A DNA stretch of 64,000 bases, taken from Melastoma dodecandrum (Eukaryota > Streptophyta > Magnoliopsida > Myrtales > Melastomataceae). The position numbers and the translations under genes are program-made. Under the pieces are notes generated by a model. The model was not told where the DNA came from, searched no databases, and saw only the letters and a list, made by a program, of their open reading frames with translations. The first letter of the stretch is position 1; each line of letters begins with the position of its first letter. Positions 1-7,701 of the stretch are shown piece by piece. The stretch is taken from positions 2,014,001 through 2,078,000 of the forward strand of contig JARUPY010000292.1 in NCBI GenBank assembly GCA_029817715.1, given 5' to 3'.

Positions 1-714
1 GCCGTGACGCCCTATCGCGGATTGGCGCGCTGGCACCACCTGCTCGGCCTCGTGGGCGGTCTCGGGCTGAGCACGTTCATCGTCAGCGGCTGGCTCTCCA
101 TGAACCCGAACCGCTGGTTCGCGTCGTCCAGCCCGCCCGCGGAACTGCGCGCCGCCTATGCCGGAACCCCGCCGGCCCTCGGGCTCGACCCATCGCGCCT
201 CCGCGCCTTCGCCGCGCCGGAGACCCGCGCCCTGCGCTTCGCCGCCATCGGCGGACGCTGGTGGGTGATCGCTGAGACCCTGGGCGGCCCCCGCGCGATC
301 CGCGCAGACGATGCGACCGCGTTCGACAGCGGCATCATCGCGGCCGCGGCCGAAGGGTTCACGGACGGCCCGCTCCGGTCGATGCGACTTCTGACGGCCT
401 ACGACGCCTATTGGTATCCCCACGGGACCGACCCGCGTCCGCTCCCGGTTCTGCGCCTGCGCTTCGGCGATGCGGCCGCCACATGGCTCCACATCGACCC
501 CCGGGACGGCACGATCCTTCAGCGCCTGGACCGCTCGGGCCGGATCAATCGCTGGCTGTTCGACGCCCCGCATCGCCTCGATGTGCCGGGGCTGACGGCC
601 AATCGAACCCTGCGCGATGCGGTCCAATGGATCCTGAACCTGCTGGCGGGCGGCATCGCGGCAACGGGGATCGTGGCGGGCTGGCGCAGGCTGCGGCGGA
701 TACTTTTTGCGTGA
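1..714 (+). CDS. PepSY-associated membrane protein, C-terminal part (5' end outside window)
   Basis: The frame is open to the window edge, so the GTG at position 4 is probably internal. It begins with a membrane segment in the style of PepSY proteins (RWHHLLGLVGGLGLSTFI, then GWLSMNP). A roughly 150-residue periplasmic part follows, containing a WLHIDPRDGTIL strand and a DRSGRINRWLFDAPH motif, and the protein ends in a second membrane segment (WILNLLAGGIAATGIVAGW). This matches the last third of PepSY transmembrane proteins, which are often encoded with siderophore or TonB receptors and are thought to act as inner-membrane partners or reductases in metal uptake. The family call rests on motifs. 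The function is inferred and its upstream neighbours are not visible. Confidence 0.6.
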   Translation, partial: AVTPYRGLARWHHLLGLVGGLGLSTFIVSGWLSMNPNRWFASSSPPAELRAAYAGTPPALGLDPSRLRAFAAPETRALRFAAIGGRWWVIAETLGGPRAIRADDATAFDSGIIAAAAEGFTDGPLRSMRLLTAYDAYWYPHGTDPRPLPVLRLRFGDAAATWLHIDPRDGTILQRLDRSGRINRWLFDAPHRLDVPGLTANRTLRDAVQWILNLLAGGIAATGIVAGWRRLRRILFA

Positions 715-774
715 GGACGGCGGCGCGTTGCTGCGGGACGATCAAGGCTGGGGCGGTGCGTGCTTTCGACCCAA

Positions 775-880
775 CCCGGCCGCTCCAACGGTTATCGGCG
801 CTTCTCGCAAGCGGCCGTTCGTTGGCCGGTCAGCAACTTCGGCGCGGGGTTGAAACCCGACCCTCGCCTTCCGTCCGGAA
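775..880 (+). repeat. Degraded copy of dispersed intergenic repeat
   Basis: This stretch aligns by eye with the second half of the better copy at about 6177-6280: the same order of blocks (GGCCGC, GGCGCTT, AAGCGG, TTCGT-GGCCG, ACTT-GGC-CGGGG) with many substitutions. It lies between the PepSY gene and the convergent Hint-domain gene. No gene is seen in 715-934. Confidence 0.35.
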
Positions 881-934
881 GCGGTTATCCCAGCACCCTG
901 GCTCCGGTCGCGAATAGGCTCGACCGCCCGTAAG

Positions 935-2638
935 CTATGCCGCCAGCAGCGCCGTCCATGCTCCCGTCGCATCGACCTGCTTGGCGCACACCAGAGCTCC
1001 GTCGGCCGACCGACGCACCTCGACGACGTGTGGCACGCCCAAAGTAAGTTGCACGTTCACGCCCAGGTCGAAGCCGACCCGTCCCTCTCCCATGCCGGCC
1101 GCGGCGAGGTCCGCGCGGTACTCGCTTGCTACGGCGAACGCCAGCACAGCCCCGTCCACCATCACGTCCAGGCACACTGGGGCGTCGGGGCGGGCCGCGT
1201 CCTGAGCCCAGCCGCCCACGTGCAGCAAGCCATCGGGTTCGACCACGCATCGGTCCAGCCATGCGCGCACAAGGCCCAGGTCCGCAGCGCCGCTCGACGA
1301 GAGGGCGCGACATGCCAAGCGCCCGCGCAGCGCGGCCAGCTCCGGGCCAAGTTCCGTGCGCCGGGCGTAGGGCTTGGGTGACGCGCCCGCGTCGAGGGCC
1401 TGGACACCGTCAAAGCCCGCACGAACGCCCGGGAAGGCCAAGAAGCTCTCTGCCGGGGTGCTCTCGGCGAGAAGCAGGTCATGATGGTCCAGTTCGACGT
1501 GCCAGTAGGTGAGATCGGCTACCGCCTCGCCGCGGATGATGCTGGTGCCGTTGACCAGATGGCCGGCAGCAACGAGCAGCCCGTCGAGCCATAGACAATG
1601 ATCGGGTGAGACGAGCAGGTCGCGGGCGGGCACGCCGTCGCCCAGCGCGCCAGCCTGGATCCGCACCGGCCGATCGGCTTGCGGGGCGGTGAGGCCGCTA
1701 TAGCGCCGGCTGCCGATCCAGCGGATAGGGCTGGGCTTGCCGGCGGCAGTGAGCGCGAGATCGCCCACGCGCAGGTGCTCAACGGGCACGTTCCTTATCG
1801 TCAGATCGCGCAGCACGCGGATGCCGGTGCCGGTCACGTAGCACGGGGCGTTGTTGACCGGCGGGGCCGGATTGGCGGCGGTCAGATTGAGGGTCACGCT
1901 ACCGTTGCCGCTATGGACGCCGGCAATCGTCTCAGCGGCGTTCGGCGTGCCGGCGTTAAACGACCTGCCGCCGAAGCCGTTGTCCGTCGCGTTACCGTAA
2001 TTGCCGCCGCCGCCGCCAGTATACCCCCCGCCGCCGCCGCCACCCGGGACGCCGGCGCCGCCGCCGCCGCCGTAGCCTCCGTTGCCCCCGGAATAAACAG
2101 TTCCGGAATTAGGATCCGTGTAACTACCGCCAGTCCCGAAACTCGTGTAGCTCGCCGCGCCGCTACCGCCGTTAAAGCCATTGGCGGTGATGCCATTGCC
2201 ACCAGGCCCGAGAAACCCTGCGCCCCCGCCGCCGCCGCCGCCGTAGTTTGTTCCACCAGCGCCACCAAGGCCAGTACCGTTGGCGCCGGCCGCTGCCGCT
2301 AAACCACCGCTACCATTTGAAGAGTTCCCCGCCCCGCCGCCGCCGCCCGCAGCCAGAAGCAAGGTATAGGTCTGTCCCCCATTCGTGCTACCCAGCACGA
2401 AACTGCCACCACCGCCGCCGCCGGCTCCGGTGCCAGTAGCTCCCTGACCGCCAGTGACAATTCGGATTTGCTCCCCAGCCGTCAGGCTGAAAACGCCGCC
2501 TGTCTGAGCTCCGAGCCCGCCAGTATAAGACCCTTGACCGCCGCCCTGCGCGCCGAACGCAGAGATGTCGTAGGTGCCCGAGACCGTGACCGTGTAATTC
2601 TGGATCGCGCCGGTAAAATTGAAAGTGATCGGGTTCAT
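935..2638 (-). CDS. Glycine-rich protein with C-terminal Hint domain
   Basis: A 567-residue protein if translation starts at the ATG giving MNPITFNF. An in-frame start seven codons upstream is also open. Residues 1-255 form a glycine-rich domain with runs of Gly and TGG/GGG repeats, resembling the Gly_rich family. At about residue 275 a Hint_2-type domain begins with CYVTGTGIRV and continues through HLRVGDLALTAAGKPSPIRWIG and LLVSPDHCLWLDG, the usual autoprocessing block B/F motifs. The remaining roughly 150 residues are unassigned. Hint_2 proteins of this kind are common in alphaproteobacteria and are thought to be exported and possibly self-cleaving; there is no classical signal peptide. 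There is no DOD endonuclease and no C-extein, so this is not a normal intein. Confidence 0.75.
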   Translation of the reverse strand: MNPITFNFTGAIQNYTVTVSGTYDISAFGAQGGGQGSYTGGLGAQTGGVFSLTAGEQIRIVTGGQGATGTGAGGGGGGSFVLGSTNGGQTYTLLLAAGGGGGAGNSSNGSGGLAAAAGANGTGLGGAGGTNYGGGGGGGAGFLGPGGNGITANGFNGGSGAASYTSFGTGGSYTDPNSGTVYSGGNGGYGGGGGAGVPGGGGGGGYTGGGGGNYGNATDNGFGGRSFNAGTPNAAETIAGVHSGNGSVTLNLTAANPAPPVNNAPCYVTGTGIRVLRDLTIRNVPVEHLRVGDLALTAAGKPSPIRWIGSRRYSGLTAPQADRPVRIQAGALGDGVPARDLLVSPDHCLWLDGLLVAAGHLVNGTSIIRGEAVADLTYWHVELDHHDLLLAESTPAESFLAFPGVRAGFDGVQALDAGASPKPYARRTELGPELAALRGRLACRALSSSGAADLGLVRAWLDRCVVEPDGLLHVGGWAQDAARPDAPVCLDVMVDGAVLAFAVASEYRADLAAAGMGEGRVGFDLGVNVQLTLGVPHVVEVRRSADGALVCAKQVDATGAWTALLAA

Positions 2639-2659
2639 GGTCCGCCCTGTGCCCACCAA

Positions 2660-3415
2660 CCCGTGCCGCTTTCAGGCCAACACCGGTTTTCTCGCGCTTT
2701 GGCTGCACTAAAGCTGCTACGGCGGGACGAGTCGAGGCCTCCGCCGGTCACATCGTAATCACCCTGGTTCGCGGACTTGAGTTTCACGGTAGCTGTGCTG
2801 TTTTAGCGACAGGCGATAGTGGTATTCGTTCTAGGCAAAGATGGACTCGATGGCCACCGTCGGCTATGGCCTGCCAGATCGATCCAGTAGCTTCATCATG
2901 AGCGATCCGGCTACCGCGAAGACGTTGCCGCGCCCGCTCACGGCATGAAGTCGGCAACCGGCGGCAGTCCGGCCAGCACTTCCGGCATCACGGTCTCCGG
3001 AGTCTCGGCCCACCGTCCTGGTCGCTGCCACGCGTGGAGACGTCCTATGAGGCAGCGTCGTTTTCGGGAGCGGCTAGCGTAGGCTCGCCGTTTCCGCCAT
3101 TCTCGCGGCCCGCGCTTCGGTCCATGCGGTCCAGAACTGCGCTTATCCGATCCGCCGCGTCGACGTCGGCTTGCGTGCCTCTCCAGCTCTGCGTGGACCG
3201 CGTTCCGCGGCTCCATTGCCTCGAGAGTAAAGGACTTCGGACGCGGGGTAGAGGTCATCGCATCGCCCATGATGGTATCTTAAGCGGGCGGTGCTCAGCC
3301 TGATCCGACAGAAGGTCCCTGCATCACCGAGCAGCTTCTCAGCGGACGCTGCCAGCTTCTGAAAAAGGCCCTGCGCAGGCGAAACGGCGATGTCAGCTAT
3401 GAAGCCTGCTACGCT
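2660..3415. other. Intergenic stretch with no confident gene
   Basis: No convincing intact gene is seen. Short minus-strand frames read as gene-like pieces (see the entry at 2938-3270). A second piece begins at a GTG overlapping the end of that frame near 2940 and is broken by stops after about 25 codons. The stretch looks like decayed coding DNA between the Hint-domain gene and repeat copy A. Confidence 0.4.
2938..3270 (-). pseudogene. Possible decayed small gene, unknown function
   Basis: A 110-codon minus-strand frame starts MGDAMTSTPRPKSF and ends VLAGLPPVADFMP. Its beginning and end look like normal protein, but the middle is an arginine-rich stretch. There another frame (ADVDAADRISAVLDRMDRSA, closed by TAG at 3045-3047) looks more natural. 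That pattern fits a gene with shifted frames in the middle, but chance in GC-rich DNA cannot be excluded. I do not recognise a family. Confidence 0.22.
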
Positions 3416-3544
3416 CAGAAGCGGACCAGCCGAAATCCATCCATCCCAGAAGTTCATGGACGCCCCCTGGCAGGGCGAGAAATGGCCGCCAGTAGAACGG
3501 CTGCTGCCGAGACGCTGCGCAGGGAAAGCGGACGGCCGTCTATC
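3416..3544 (+). repeat. Dispersed repeat, copy A (left flank of caspase operon)
   Basis: These 129 bases are the same as 6039-6167 in the same orientation except for one base (CTGGCAGGGCG here, CTGGCGGGGCG there). Homology stops abruptly at the right end after GTCTATC. Read on the minus strand, the repeat contains the open stretch MNFWDGWISAGPL in each copy. It is probably a chance frame, because the repeats differ downstream. Confidence 0.85.
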
Positions 3545-3749
3545 ACCCACCTCCACATTTCACACCCGCATCGGCGCTTCCCAAATGCAGCCTCGTCGTT
3601 TGTCTGGCAACATCCACTCGGGGTGGAAAACAGAATTTAGATTCCCATACGAGGCAGGCAATTATAATCGATCCGAGCAGATTTTTGTTCAATCGGCACT
3701 AATGGATCAATTAGACGCAATGATGTGAAACACTATTAGTAAATTATAT

Positions 3750-4961
3750 TCACAAACACGCCCCATTAAACATCGTACATTTTCCTCGCGGACGAGAAAC
3801 GACGTGTCGCGATTTGGTTTTGCGCTTGACCGGCCACTTTTTACCTTCGATCTCCTTTCGAGAAGAAAAGTGATCAGCTTCAGCGTTTACAATCTTGAGC
3901 TTGTGTCGCCTGGGTGCTTGAGCGTGAGCACGATCCTTCGAGTTTAAAAAGTCAGCGATGTTAGCACGGTTGTTCTGTATATGACGTCCTTTTTTTTCAG
4001 AAGATACAATCGAATTGCCGTCGCTCCGTTTGGGTAGAATTTTTAGGGATTCAGCTTGCTCTTTTCGCAACTCGTCAGCCTCGGATTTAGCGACATCGGA
4101 TTTCGGACTCTCTATGCTTTGCGGCGCGGCATCATTGCCAGTTGAGAAAAAATAAAAATCTTCGTCCGGAAGAGATCCATATACAAAAGGTTCTTGTTTT
4201 TTATCAGTATTGACTATCACATCTCCTCGTATCTTTCTGAACAATCGATTAATCTCAAGACCGGGAGTGCGGACATGCTTGACGAATGCCGTAGCGAAAG
4301 GACTATTCTGAGCACCTCCATCCCACGCCACCTGCCCATCTTTGGCTGCGTAAACTACAATTGTGCCTCCCTCAGGTTCGATCCTCGCCAATCCACGGGA
4401 TAGGCTTCTGGAAGAAACCAACCTACGCATTTTGAATGAGAAAGGGTTTTCGCGGCAAGCGTCCAAAAGAACAAGTCGAAGTTTCTTGGCTCCTTCAGCT
4501 GCCGTAAGGATTTGACCAAGATTTATAGCTTCGAAAGACGCATCTCGATCAGACGATATCTTAGCATCGACCGGTAGTAGAAAATTCGTTCCATTGATTT
4601 CAAGGCCGTGGCCAGCATAATAAATGACCGCCCAATCCGCGCGTTCCACATCATTGCTGAACTGCCGCAGCGCATTTATCATTCCAGATAGTGTTAGATC
4701 AGAAGCGACTGTGACGCTCTTGAAACCTGTTTCTTTCAAAGCCGCGGCCACTGCATCCGCATCCCTGACTGTATTCTTCAGATGAGGCGCATTTTCATAG
4801 CGGCTATTTCCGATGACCAATGCAATTCTATTCTCAGACGAGAGCACTTCATTGGTAAAGATTGGCGTCAATAAAATCACGCAAAATAAGCATAGATTGA
4901 AGACGCAGTATATAGCGCGCGTGCAGCGACAGTCCGGATCGAAGGCAAAATATCTATTCAT
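3750..4961 (-). CDS. Caspase-fold (peptidase C14) protein, membrane-anchored or secreted
   Basis: A 403-residue protein from the ATG giving MNRYFAFDPD; this start overlaps the 3' end of the upstream gene by 8 bases, so translation is probably coupled. A hydrophobic segment at residues 16-36 is a signal anchor or signal peptide. The caspase domain spans about 45-280: RIALVIGNSRYENAP, the catalytic His in YYAGHG (about residue 118), the catalytic Cys in LLDACRENPF (about 169) and AWDGGAQNSPFATAF. The dyad is intact. The last 120 residues are polar and Lys/Arg-rich with no recognised domain. The gene is clearly AT-richer than its surroundings, suggesting transfer. Bacterial caspase-like proteases act in proteolytic signalling and sometimes in phage defence; the target here is unknown. 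Confidence 0.85.
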   Translation of the reverse strand: MNRYFAFDPDCRCTRAIYCVFNLCLFCVILLTPIFTNEVLSSENRIALVIGNSRYENAPHLKNTVRDADAVAAALKETGFKSVTVASDLTLSGMINALRQFSNDVERADWAVIYYAGHGLEINGTNFLLPVDAKISSDRDASFEAINLGQILTAAEGAKKLRLVLLDACRENPFSFKMRRLVSSRSLSRGLARIEPEGGTIVVYAAKDGQVAWDGGAQNSPFATAFVKHVRTPGLEINRLFRKIRGDVIVNTDKKQEPFVYGSLPDEDFYFFSTGNDAAPQSIESPKSDVAKSEADELRKEQAESLKILPKRSDGNSIVSSEKKGRHIQNNRANIADFLNSKDRAHAQAPRRHKLKIVNAEADHFSSRKEIEGKKWPVKRKTKSRHVVSRPRGKCTMFNGACL

Positions 4962-5646
4962 TACTTGCTGCGCGCGTCGCCGGAACAAGCTTAGAGTCAG
5001 AAGTATACTGCACCGACGTTGCGGCCGCCCCCTCAAGCTGGAGGTTGAAATTTACTCGTAGACTCGCGGACCCTCCTGTCATGGAGCCCGTGCTTGCATC
5101 AAACGTATAGAGATAATTGATCTGCCAATCAGCCGCCCCACGACCAATTATTGAACTTCCGCTAGTAACAGGACCGTCGAATATCAATCTCATTATCACA
5201 TTTGTCTGAGCCCCGTCGGATGTCGTGCTAATAGATCCATTGCGAAGGGTGAGGTTATTCAAATAATTTGCCATTTCAAAATTCGAATCTTTTCTAACGT
5301 CCATAAGTTCGCCCATTCTAAAATTTTTGGGCACGACACCATTGCGAGGTACGGCGACAGTTTGATTCAATTTTATTGCGAATCCCTGGGGAATGTACCC
5401 CCCATTGCTACTAGGAAAATAGAAAAACCCTCTTCCATCGCGCGTCAGAGTAATACGCCCCGGAAGATTAAAGTTTTTGCAACCTATCGGGATGCAATGC
5501 TGGCCGATATCTCGATAATCGTACGTCGCGCCACGCATTTTCTGGCTTACTTCAGCCTGAGCGTGGGAAATATACACTGATGCGATTAGCAAAATTGATA
5601 AGCCGCAAGCCAAACTACGCCTTGCTATGAAATCGGTCTGGAGCAT
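4954..5646 (-). CDS. Exported protein of unknown function, first gene of caspase operon
   Basis: A 230-residue protein from the ATG at 5646, preceded by GAGG with 7-base spacing; an ATG two codons upstream and longer frames also exist. A signal peptide is clear: a basic start (FIARRSLACG), a hydrophobic core and a cleavage site after SHAQA. The mature part has one Cys pair (HCIPIGCKNF), a GRGFFYFPSSNGGY motif, and ends in beta-rich sequence (SASLRVNFNLQLEG). I recognise no family. It is AT-rich like the caspase gene, which it overlaps by 8 bases. It may be a substrate, partner or inhibitor of the protease, but that is inference from operon position only. Confidence 0.7.
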   Translation of the reverse strand: MLQTDFIARRSLACGLSILLIASVYISHAQAEVSQKMRGATYDYRDIGQHCIPIGCKNFNLPGRITLTRDGRGFFYFPSSNGGYIPQGFAIKLNQTVAVPRNGVVPKNFRMGELMDVRKDSNFEMANYLNNLTLRNGSISTTSDGAQTNVIMRLIFDGPVTSGSSIIGRGAADWQINYLYTFDASTGSMTGGSASLRVNFNLQLEGAAATSVQYTSDSKLVPATRAASNE

Positions 5647-5772
5647 GGCCATACCTCGCTCAAGATGCAACTCTATTAATTGTGCAATTTTAATAGCCAT
5701 GATGCGCACGAAATCAATCCTGACGCAACACATTTCAACGAAAACTGCGGTCAAAACGCGTTTTCTGGACAA

Positions 5773-6009
5773 TGCGATTGTGAAAAAATTTAGACATAGT
5801 GCTTTGGTTGCTATTTTGACAGATTTCTGCGTAATTTATGTTGATTTCTGGAAAACTTACTGAACAGAATTTCGTAAATACGATGCATATATCTTCAAAA
5901 AATGCGGACCGACCTAGAATTTCTTTCTCAAGGCCCAGATTTTTGGATCGTCGAGGAGACCACAAGCGGAGATCAACGTTTTTTGTAAAGATTGGAAAAA
6001 GTACTCATG
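5773..6009. other. AT-rich leader region of the caspase operon
   Basis: About 240 bases of strongly AT-rich sequence lie between the caspase operon and repeat copy B. No reliable coding frame is seen. It probably holds the minus-strand promoter of the operon, but no convincing -35/-10 pair can be singled out because AT-rich hexamers are too frequent. Confidence 0.4.
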
Positions 6010-6290
6010 GCTATGTCCGCTTCGATGCGTCTGCCGCCCAGAAGCGGACCAGCCGAAATCCATCCATCCCAGAAGTTCATGGACGCCCCCTGGCGGGGCG
6101 AGAAATGGCCGCCAGTAGAACGGCTGCTGCCGAGACGCTGCGCAGGGAAAGCGGACGGCCGTCTATCGACCCACCCCGGCCGCCTGGAGCGCCGTGGGCG
6201 CTTTCCATAAGCGGTCATTCGTCGGCCGTCCGACCACTTTGGCTCGGGGCGGAAAACTTCGGCTCAGGGCGGAAAGCGGACGTTGCGGGA
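6010..6290 (+). repeat. Dispersed repeat, copy B (longest copy, right flank of caspase operon)
   Basis: The core 6039-6167 matches copy A with one mismatch. The copy extends left (GCTATGTCCGCTTCGATGC, shared with copy D at 9147) and right (AAGCGGTCATTCGTCGGCC and following bases, related to 775-880 and 7160-7230). It ends just before the NIPSNAP gene. No transposase frame is present, so it looks like a non-autonomous intergenic element. Confidence 0.75.
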
Positions 6291-6299
6291 TAGGGACGC

Positions 6300-6914
6300 T
6301 CAAGACAGGGAAGCGGGTCCCTGAGGAAGCGCGATGGTCGACGTCGCTTCCGCGATTTGATCTGGGCCACCTTTCGGCGGCCAGACACCGGCGTCATAGG
6401 CCCGGGAGCGTAAGTCGGCCCGCTCCTCCAGGCTGGAGAAGGCCCAGATGTGCGTGATCCGCGGCGGGCCGTCGAGGGCGTACATGTTCGCGACGAGATG
6501 CTCGGTATACTCGCCTGCTGGTGCGATGGCTGCTTCCCAGGCAGAGAGCGTTGGCGGCAGACCACCGGGCTTGAGGCGGTAAGTCCGAAACTCATACACC
6601 CCGCCACGATCCCCGGTGCGGATCTGCGGTAGAAAGGGAAACGGTGCGTAGCTGTCCATTTCCAGCGCCGTCACCACGTTCCCCGCATTGAACGGGTTGG
6701 CACTCAAAAGCGCACGGCGGCGCTCGGTTGTCATGTCCTCTGGTGCCTCGAACCCTCGCAGCACGATCACGCGCCCGAGGGTGCCGATGTCGGTCCGCCA
6801 GCAGCCGAACAGCTCACCCTTGGCCTCTGCGTCCTTCACCCAGTCGTAAACGCCCTCGGATGCTCGGCCGACCGCAAGCAGCGGGCACGACAAGGTCGCG
6901 AGTTCGTAGAGCAT
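6300..6914 (-). CDS. NIPSNAP family protein
   Basis: A 204-residue protein with SD GAGG five bases before ATG. Two ferredoxin-like NIPSNAP repeats are visible. The first covers MLYELATLSC to about residue 95 (FGCWRTDIGTLGRVIVLRGF). The second begins at about 106 with VYEFRTYRLKPGGLPPTLSAWEAA and includes THIWAFSSLEERADLRSRA, the hallmark of the family. NIPSNAP proteins form ABM-like dimeric barrels and their biochemical role in bacteria is not settled. It stands alone between repeat copies B and C. Confidence 0.85.
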   Translation of the reverse strand: MLYELATLSCPLLAVGRASEGVYDWVKDAEAKGELFGCWRTDIGTLGRVIVLRGFEAPEDMTTERRRALLSANPFNAGNVVTALEMDSYAPFPFLPQIRTGDRGGVYEFRTYRLKPGGLPPTLSAWEAAIAPAGEYTEHLVANMYALDGPPRITHIWAFSSLEERADLRSRAYDAGVWPPKGGPDQIAEATSTIALPQGPASLS

Positions 6915-6991
6915 GTGGACCTCGGCGTCGTCGTGCCGTCAAAGCGACAGGGCGCCGTTCGGTTCAATGGGGCTGATCTGCGCCCGCTACA

Positions 6992-7030
6992 GGCCGGAAG
7001 CGGGAGGAGACTTGACGTCCGCTTCCGGCC
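6992..7030 (+). repeat. Perfect 12-bp hairpin within repeat-rich spacer
   Basis: The arms GGCCGGAAGCGG (6992-7003) and CCGCTTCCGGCC (7019-7030) pair perfectly around a 15-base loop. No T-run follows on either strand, so it is not a standard intrinsic terminator. The arm sequence recurs in pieces (GAAGCGGACC) in the dispersed repeats. Confidence 0.6.
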
Positions 7031-7065
7031 ATTGCCGCCTCCAAAGCGAACCGGCAATTCCTCAC

Positions 7066-7230
7066 CCATCCCAGAAGTTCATGGACGCCCCCTGGCGGGG
7101 CGAGAAATGGCCGTCAGGGAACGGCTGATTCCGAGAAGGTACGCAGGGAAAGCGGACCGCCTTTGGCCATTCCACAAAGCAGCCGTCCATGAGTCGCCCA
7201 GCAACGTCGGCTCAGGGTGGGTAGCGGGCT
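7066..7230 (+). repeat. Dispersed repeat, copy C (diverged)
   Basis: The first 48 bases (CCATCCCAGAAGTTCATGGA and onward through GCGAGAAATGGCCG) match copies A and B almost exactly. After that it diverges but keeps the block order, including ACGCAGGGAAAGCGGAC and CGGCTCAGGGTGG. It is in the same orientation as A and B. Bases 7231-7359 hold nothing recognisable. Confidence 0.65.
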
Positions 7231-7359
7231 TTAGCGCTGCGCCCAAGACCGGACATCCACGCCGACATCGATTGGTCTGGTTTGGGTGCATCTGTAGCGA
7301 ACCGCAGCCATGCCCCGATAGTGCAAAGGGCTCAATCTAAGTCGCTAATAAATACATAA

Positions 7360-7701
7360 TCAGCGAGCGAAATTCTCGCGAACGACGCGCAAATCTTGCA
7401 TCATTTCTACTTCGAAGCCGGGCTTGCTTGACGAGCCGCGCATGCCAATAGATCGATTCGGGTCAGCAAAAATAACGACTAAGTTATCTCCCTTTTGATA
7501 TACTTTAATTTCGTAGTCCTCAAATTTAAGACCGCGCTCGTACAAACGCGATATAGCCTTCTTGATGGCTTGGTCGGCAGCACTGCTTGTAGATTCGATC
7601 TGCGTAAGTTGTGGCATAGGTTGTCCTCTACATGGTGAGCAAATATGGGCGAACGCAACGAGTAGCGCCATCATTACCCGATGCCTTGCGCACGCTTTCA
7701 C
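7360..7701 (-). CDS. Small exported protein coupled to DUF4329 gene
   Basis: A 113-residue protein starting at GTG, which overlaps the TGA of the upstream DUF4329 gene (GTGA). The N-terminus (KACARHRVMMALLVAFAHIC) looks like a signal peptide, with cleavage near residue 26, giving a small periplasmic protein of about 85 residues with a IKVYQKGDNLVVIFADPN strand pair. I know no family. A small exported protein coupled 3' to a putative effector-like enzyme recalls immunity proteins, but nothing in the sequence proves this. Confidence 0.6.
   Translation of the reverse strand: MKACARHRVMMALLVAFAHICSPCRGQPMPQLTQIESTSSAADQAIKKAISRLYERGLKFEDYEIKVYQKGDNLVVIFADPNRSIGMRGSSSKPGFEVEMMQDLRVVRENFAR

Noticed and set aside
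935..2638. Intein in a glycine-rich host protein
   Set aside because: There is a Hint_2-type domain but no endonuclease and no C-extein with a conserved junction, so an exported Hint protein is the better reading.
3422..3475. Conserved MNFWDGWISAGPL reading in the dispersed repeats as a small protein gene
   Set aside because: The frame is shared only because the DNA repeat is shared. Downstream sequences differ or stop at once in the other copies.
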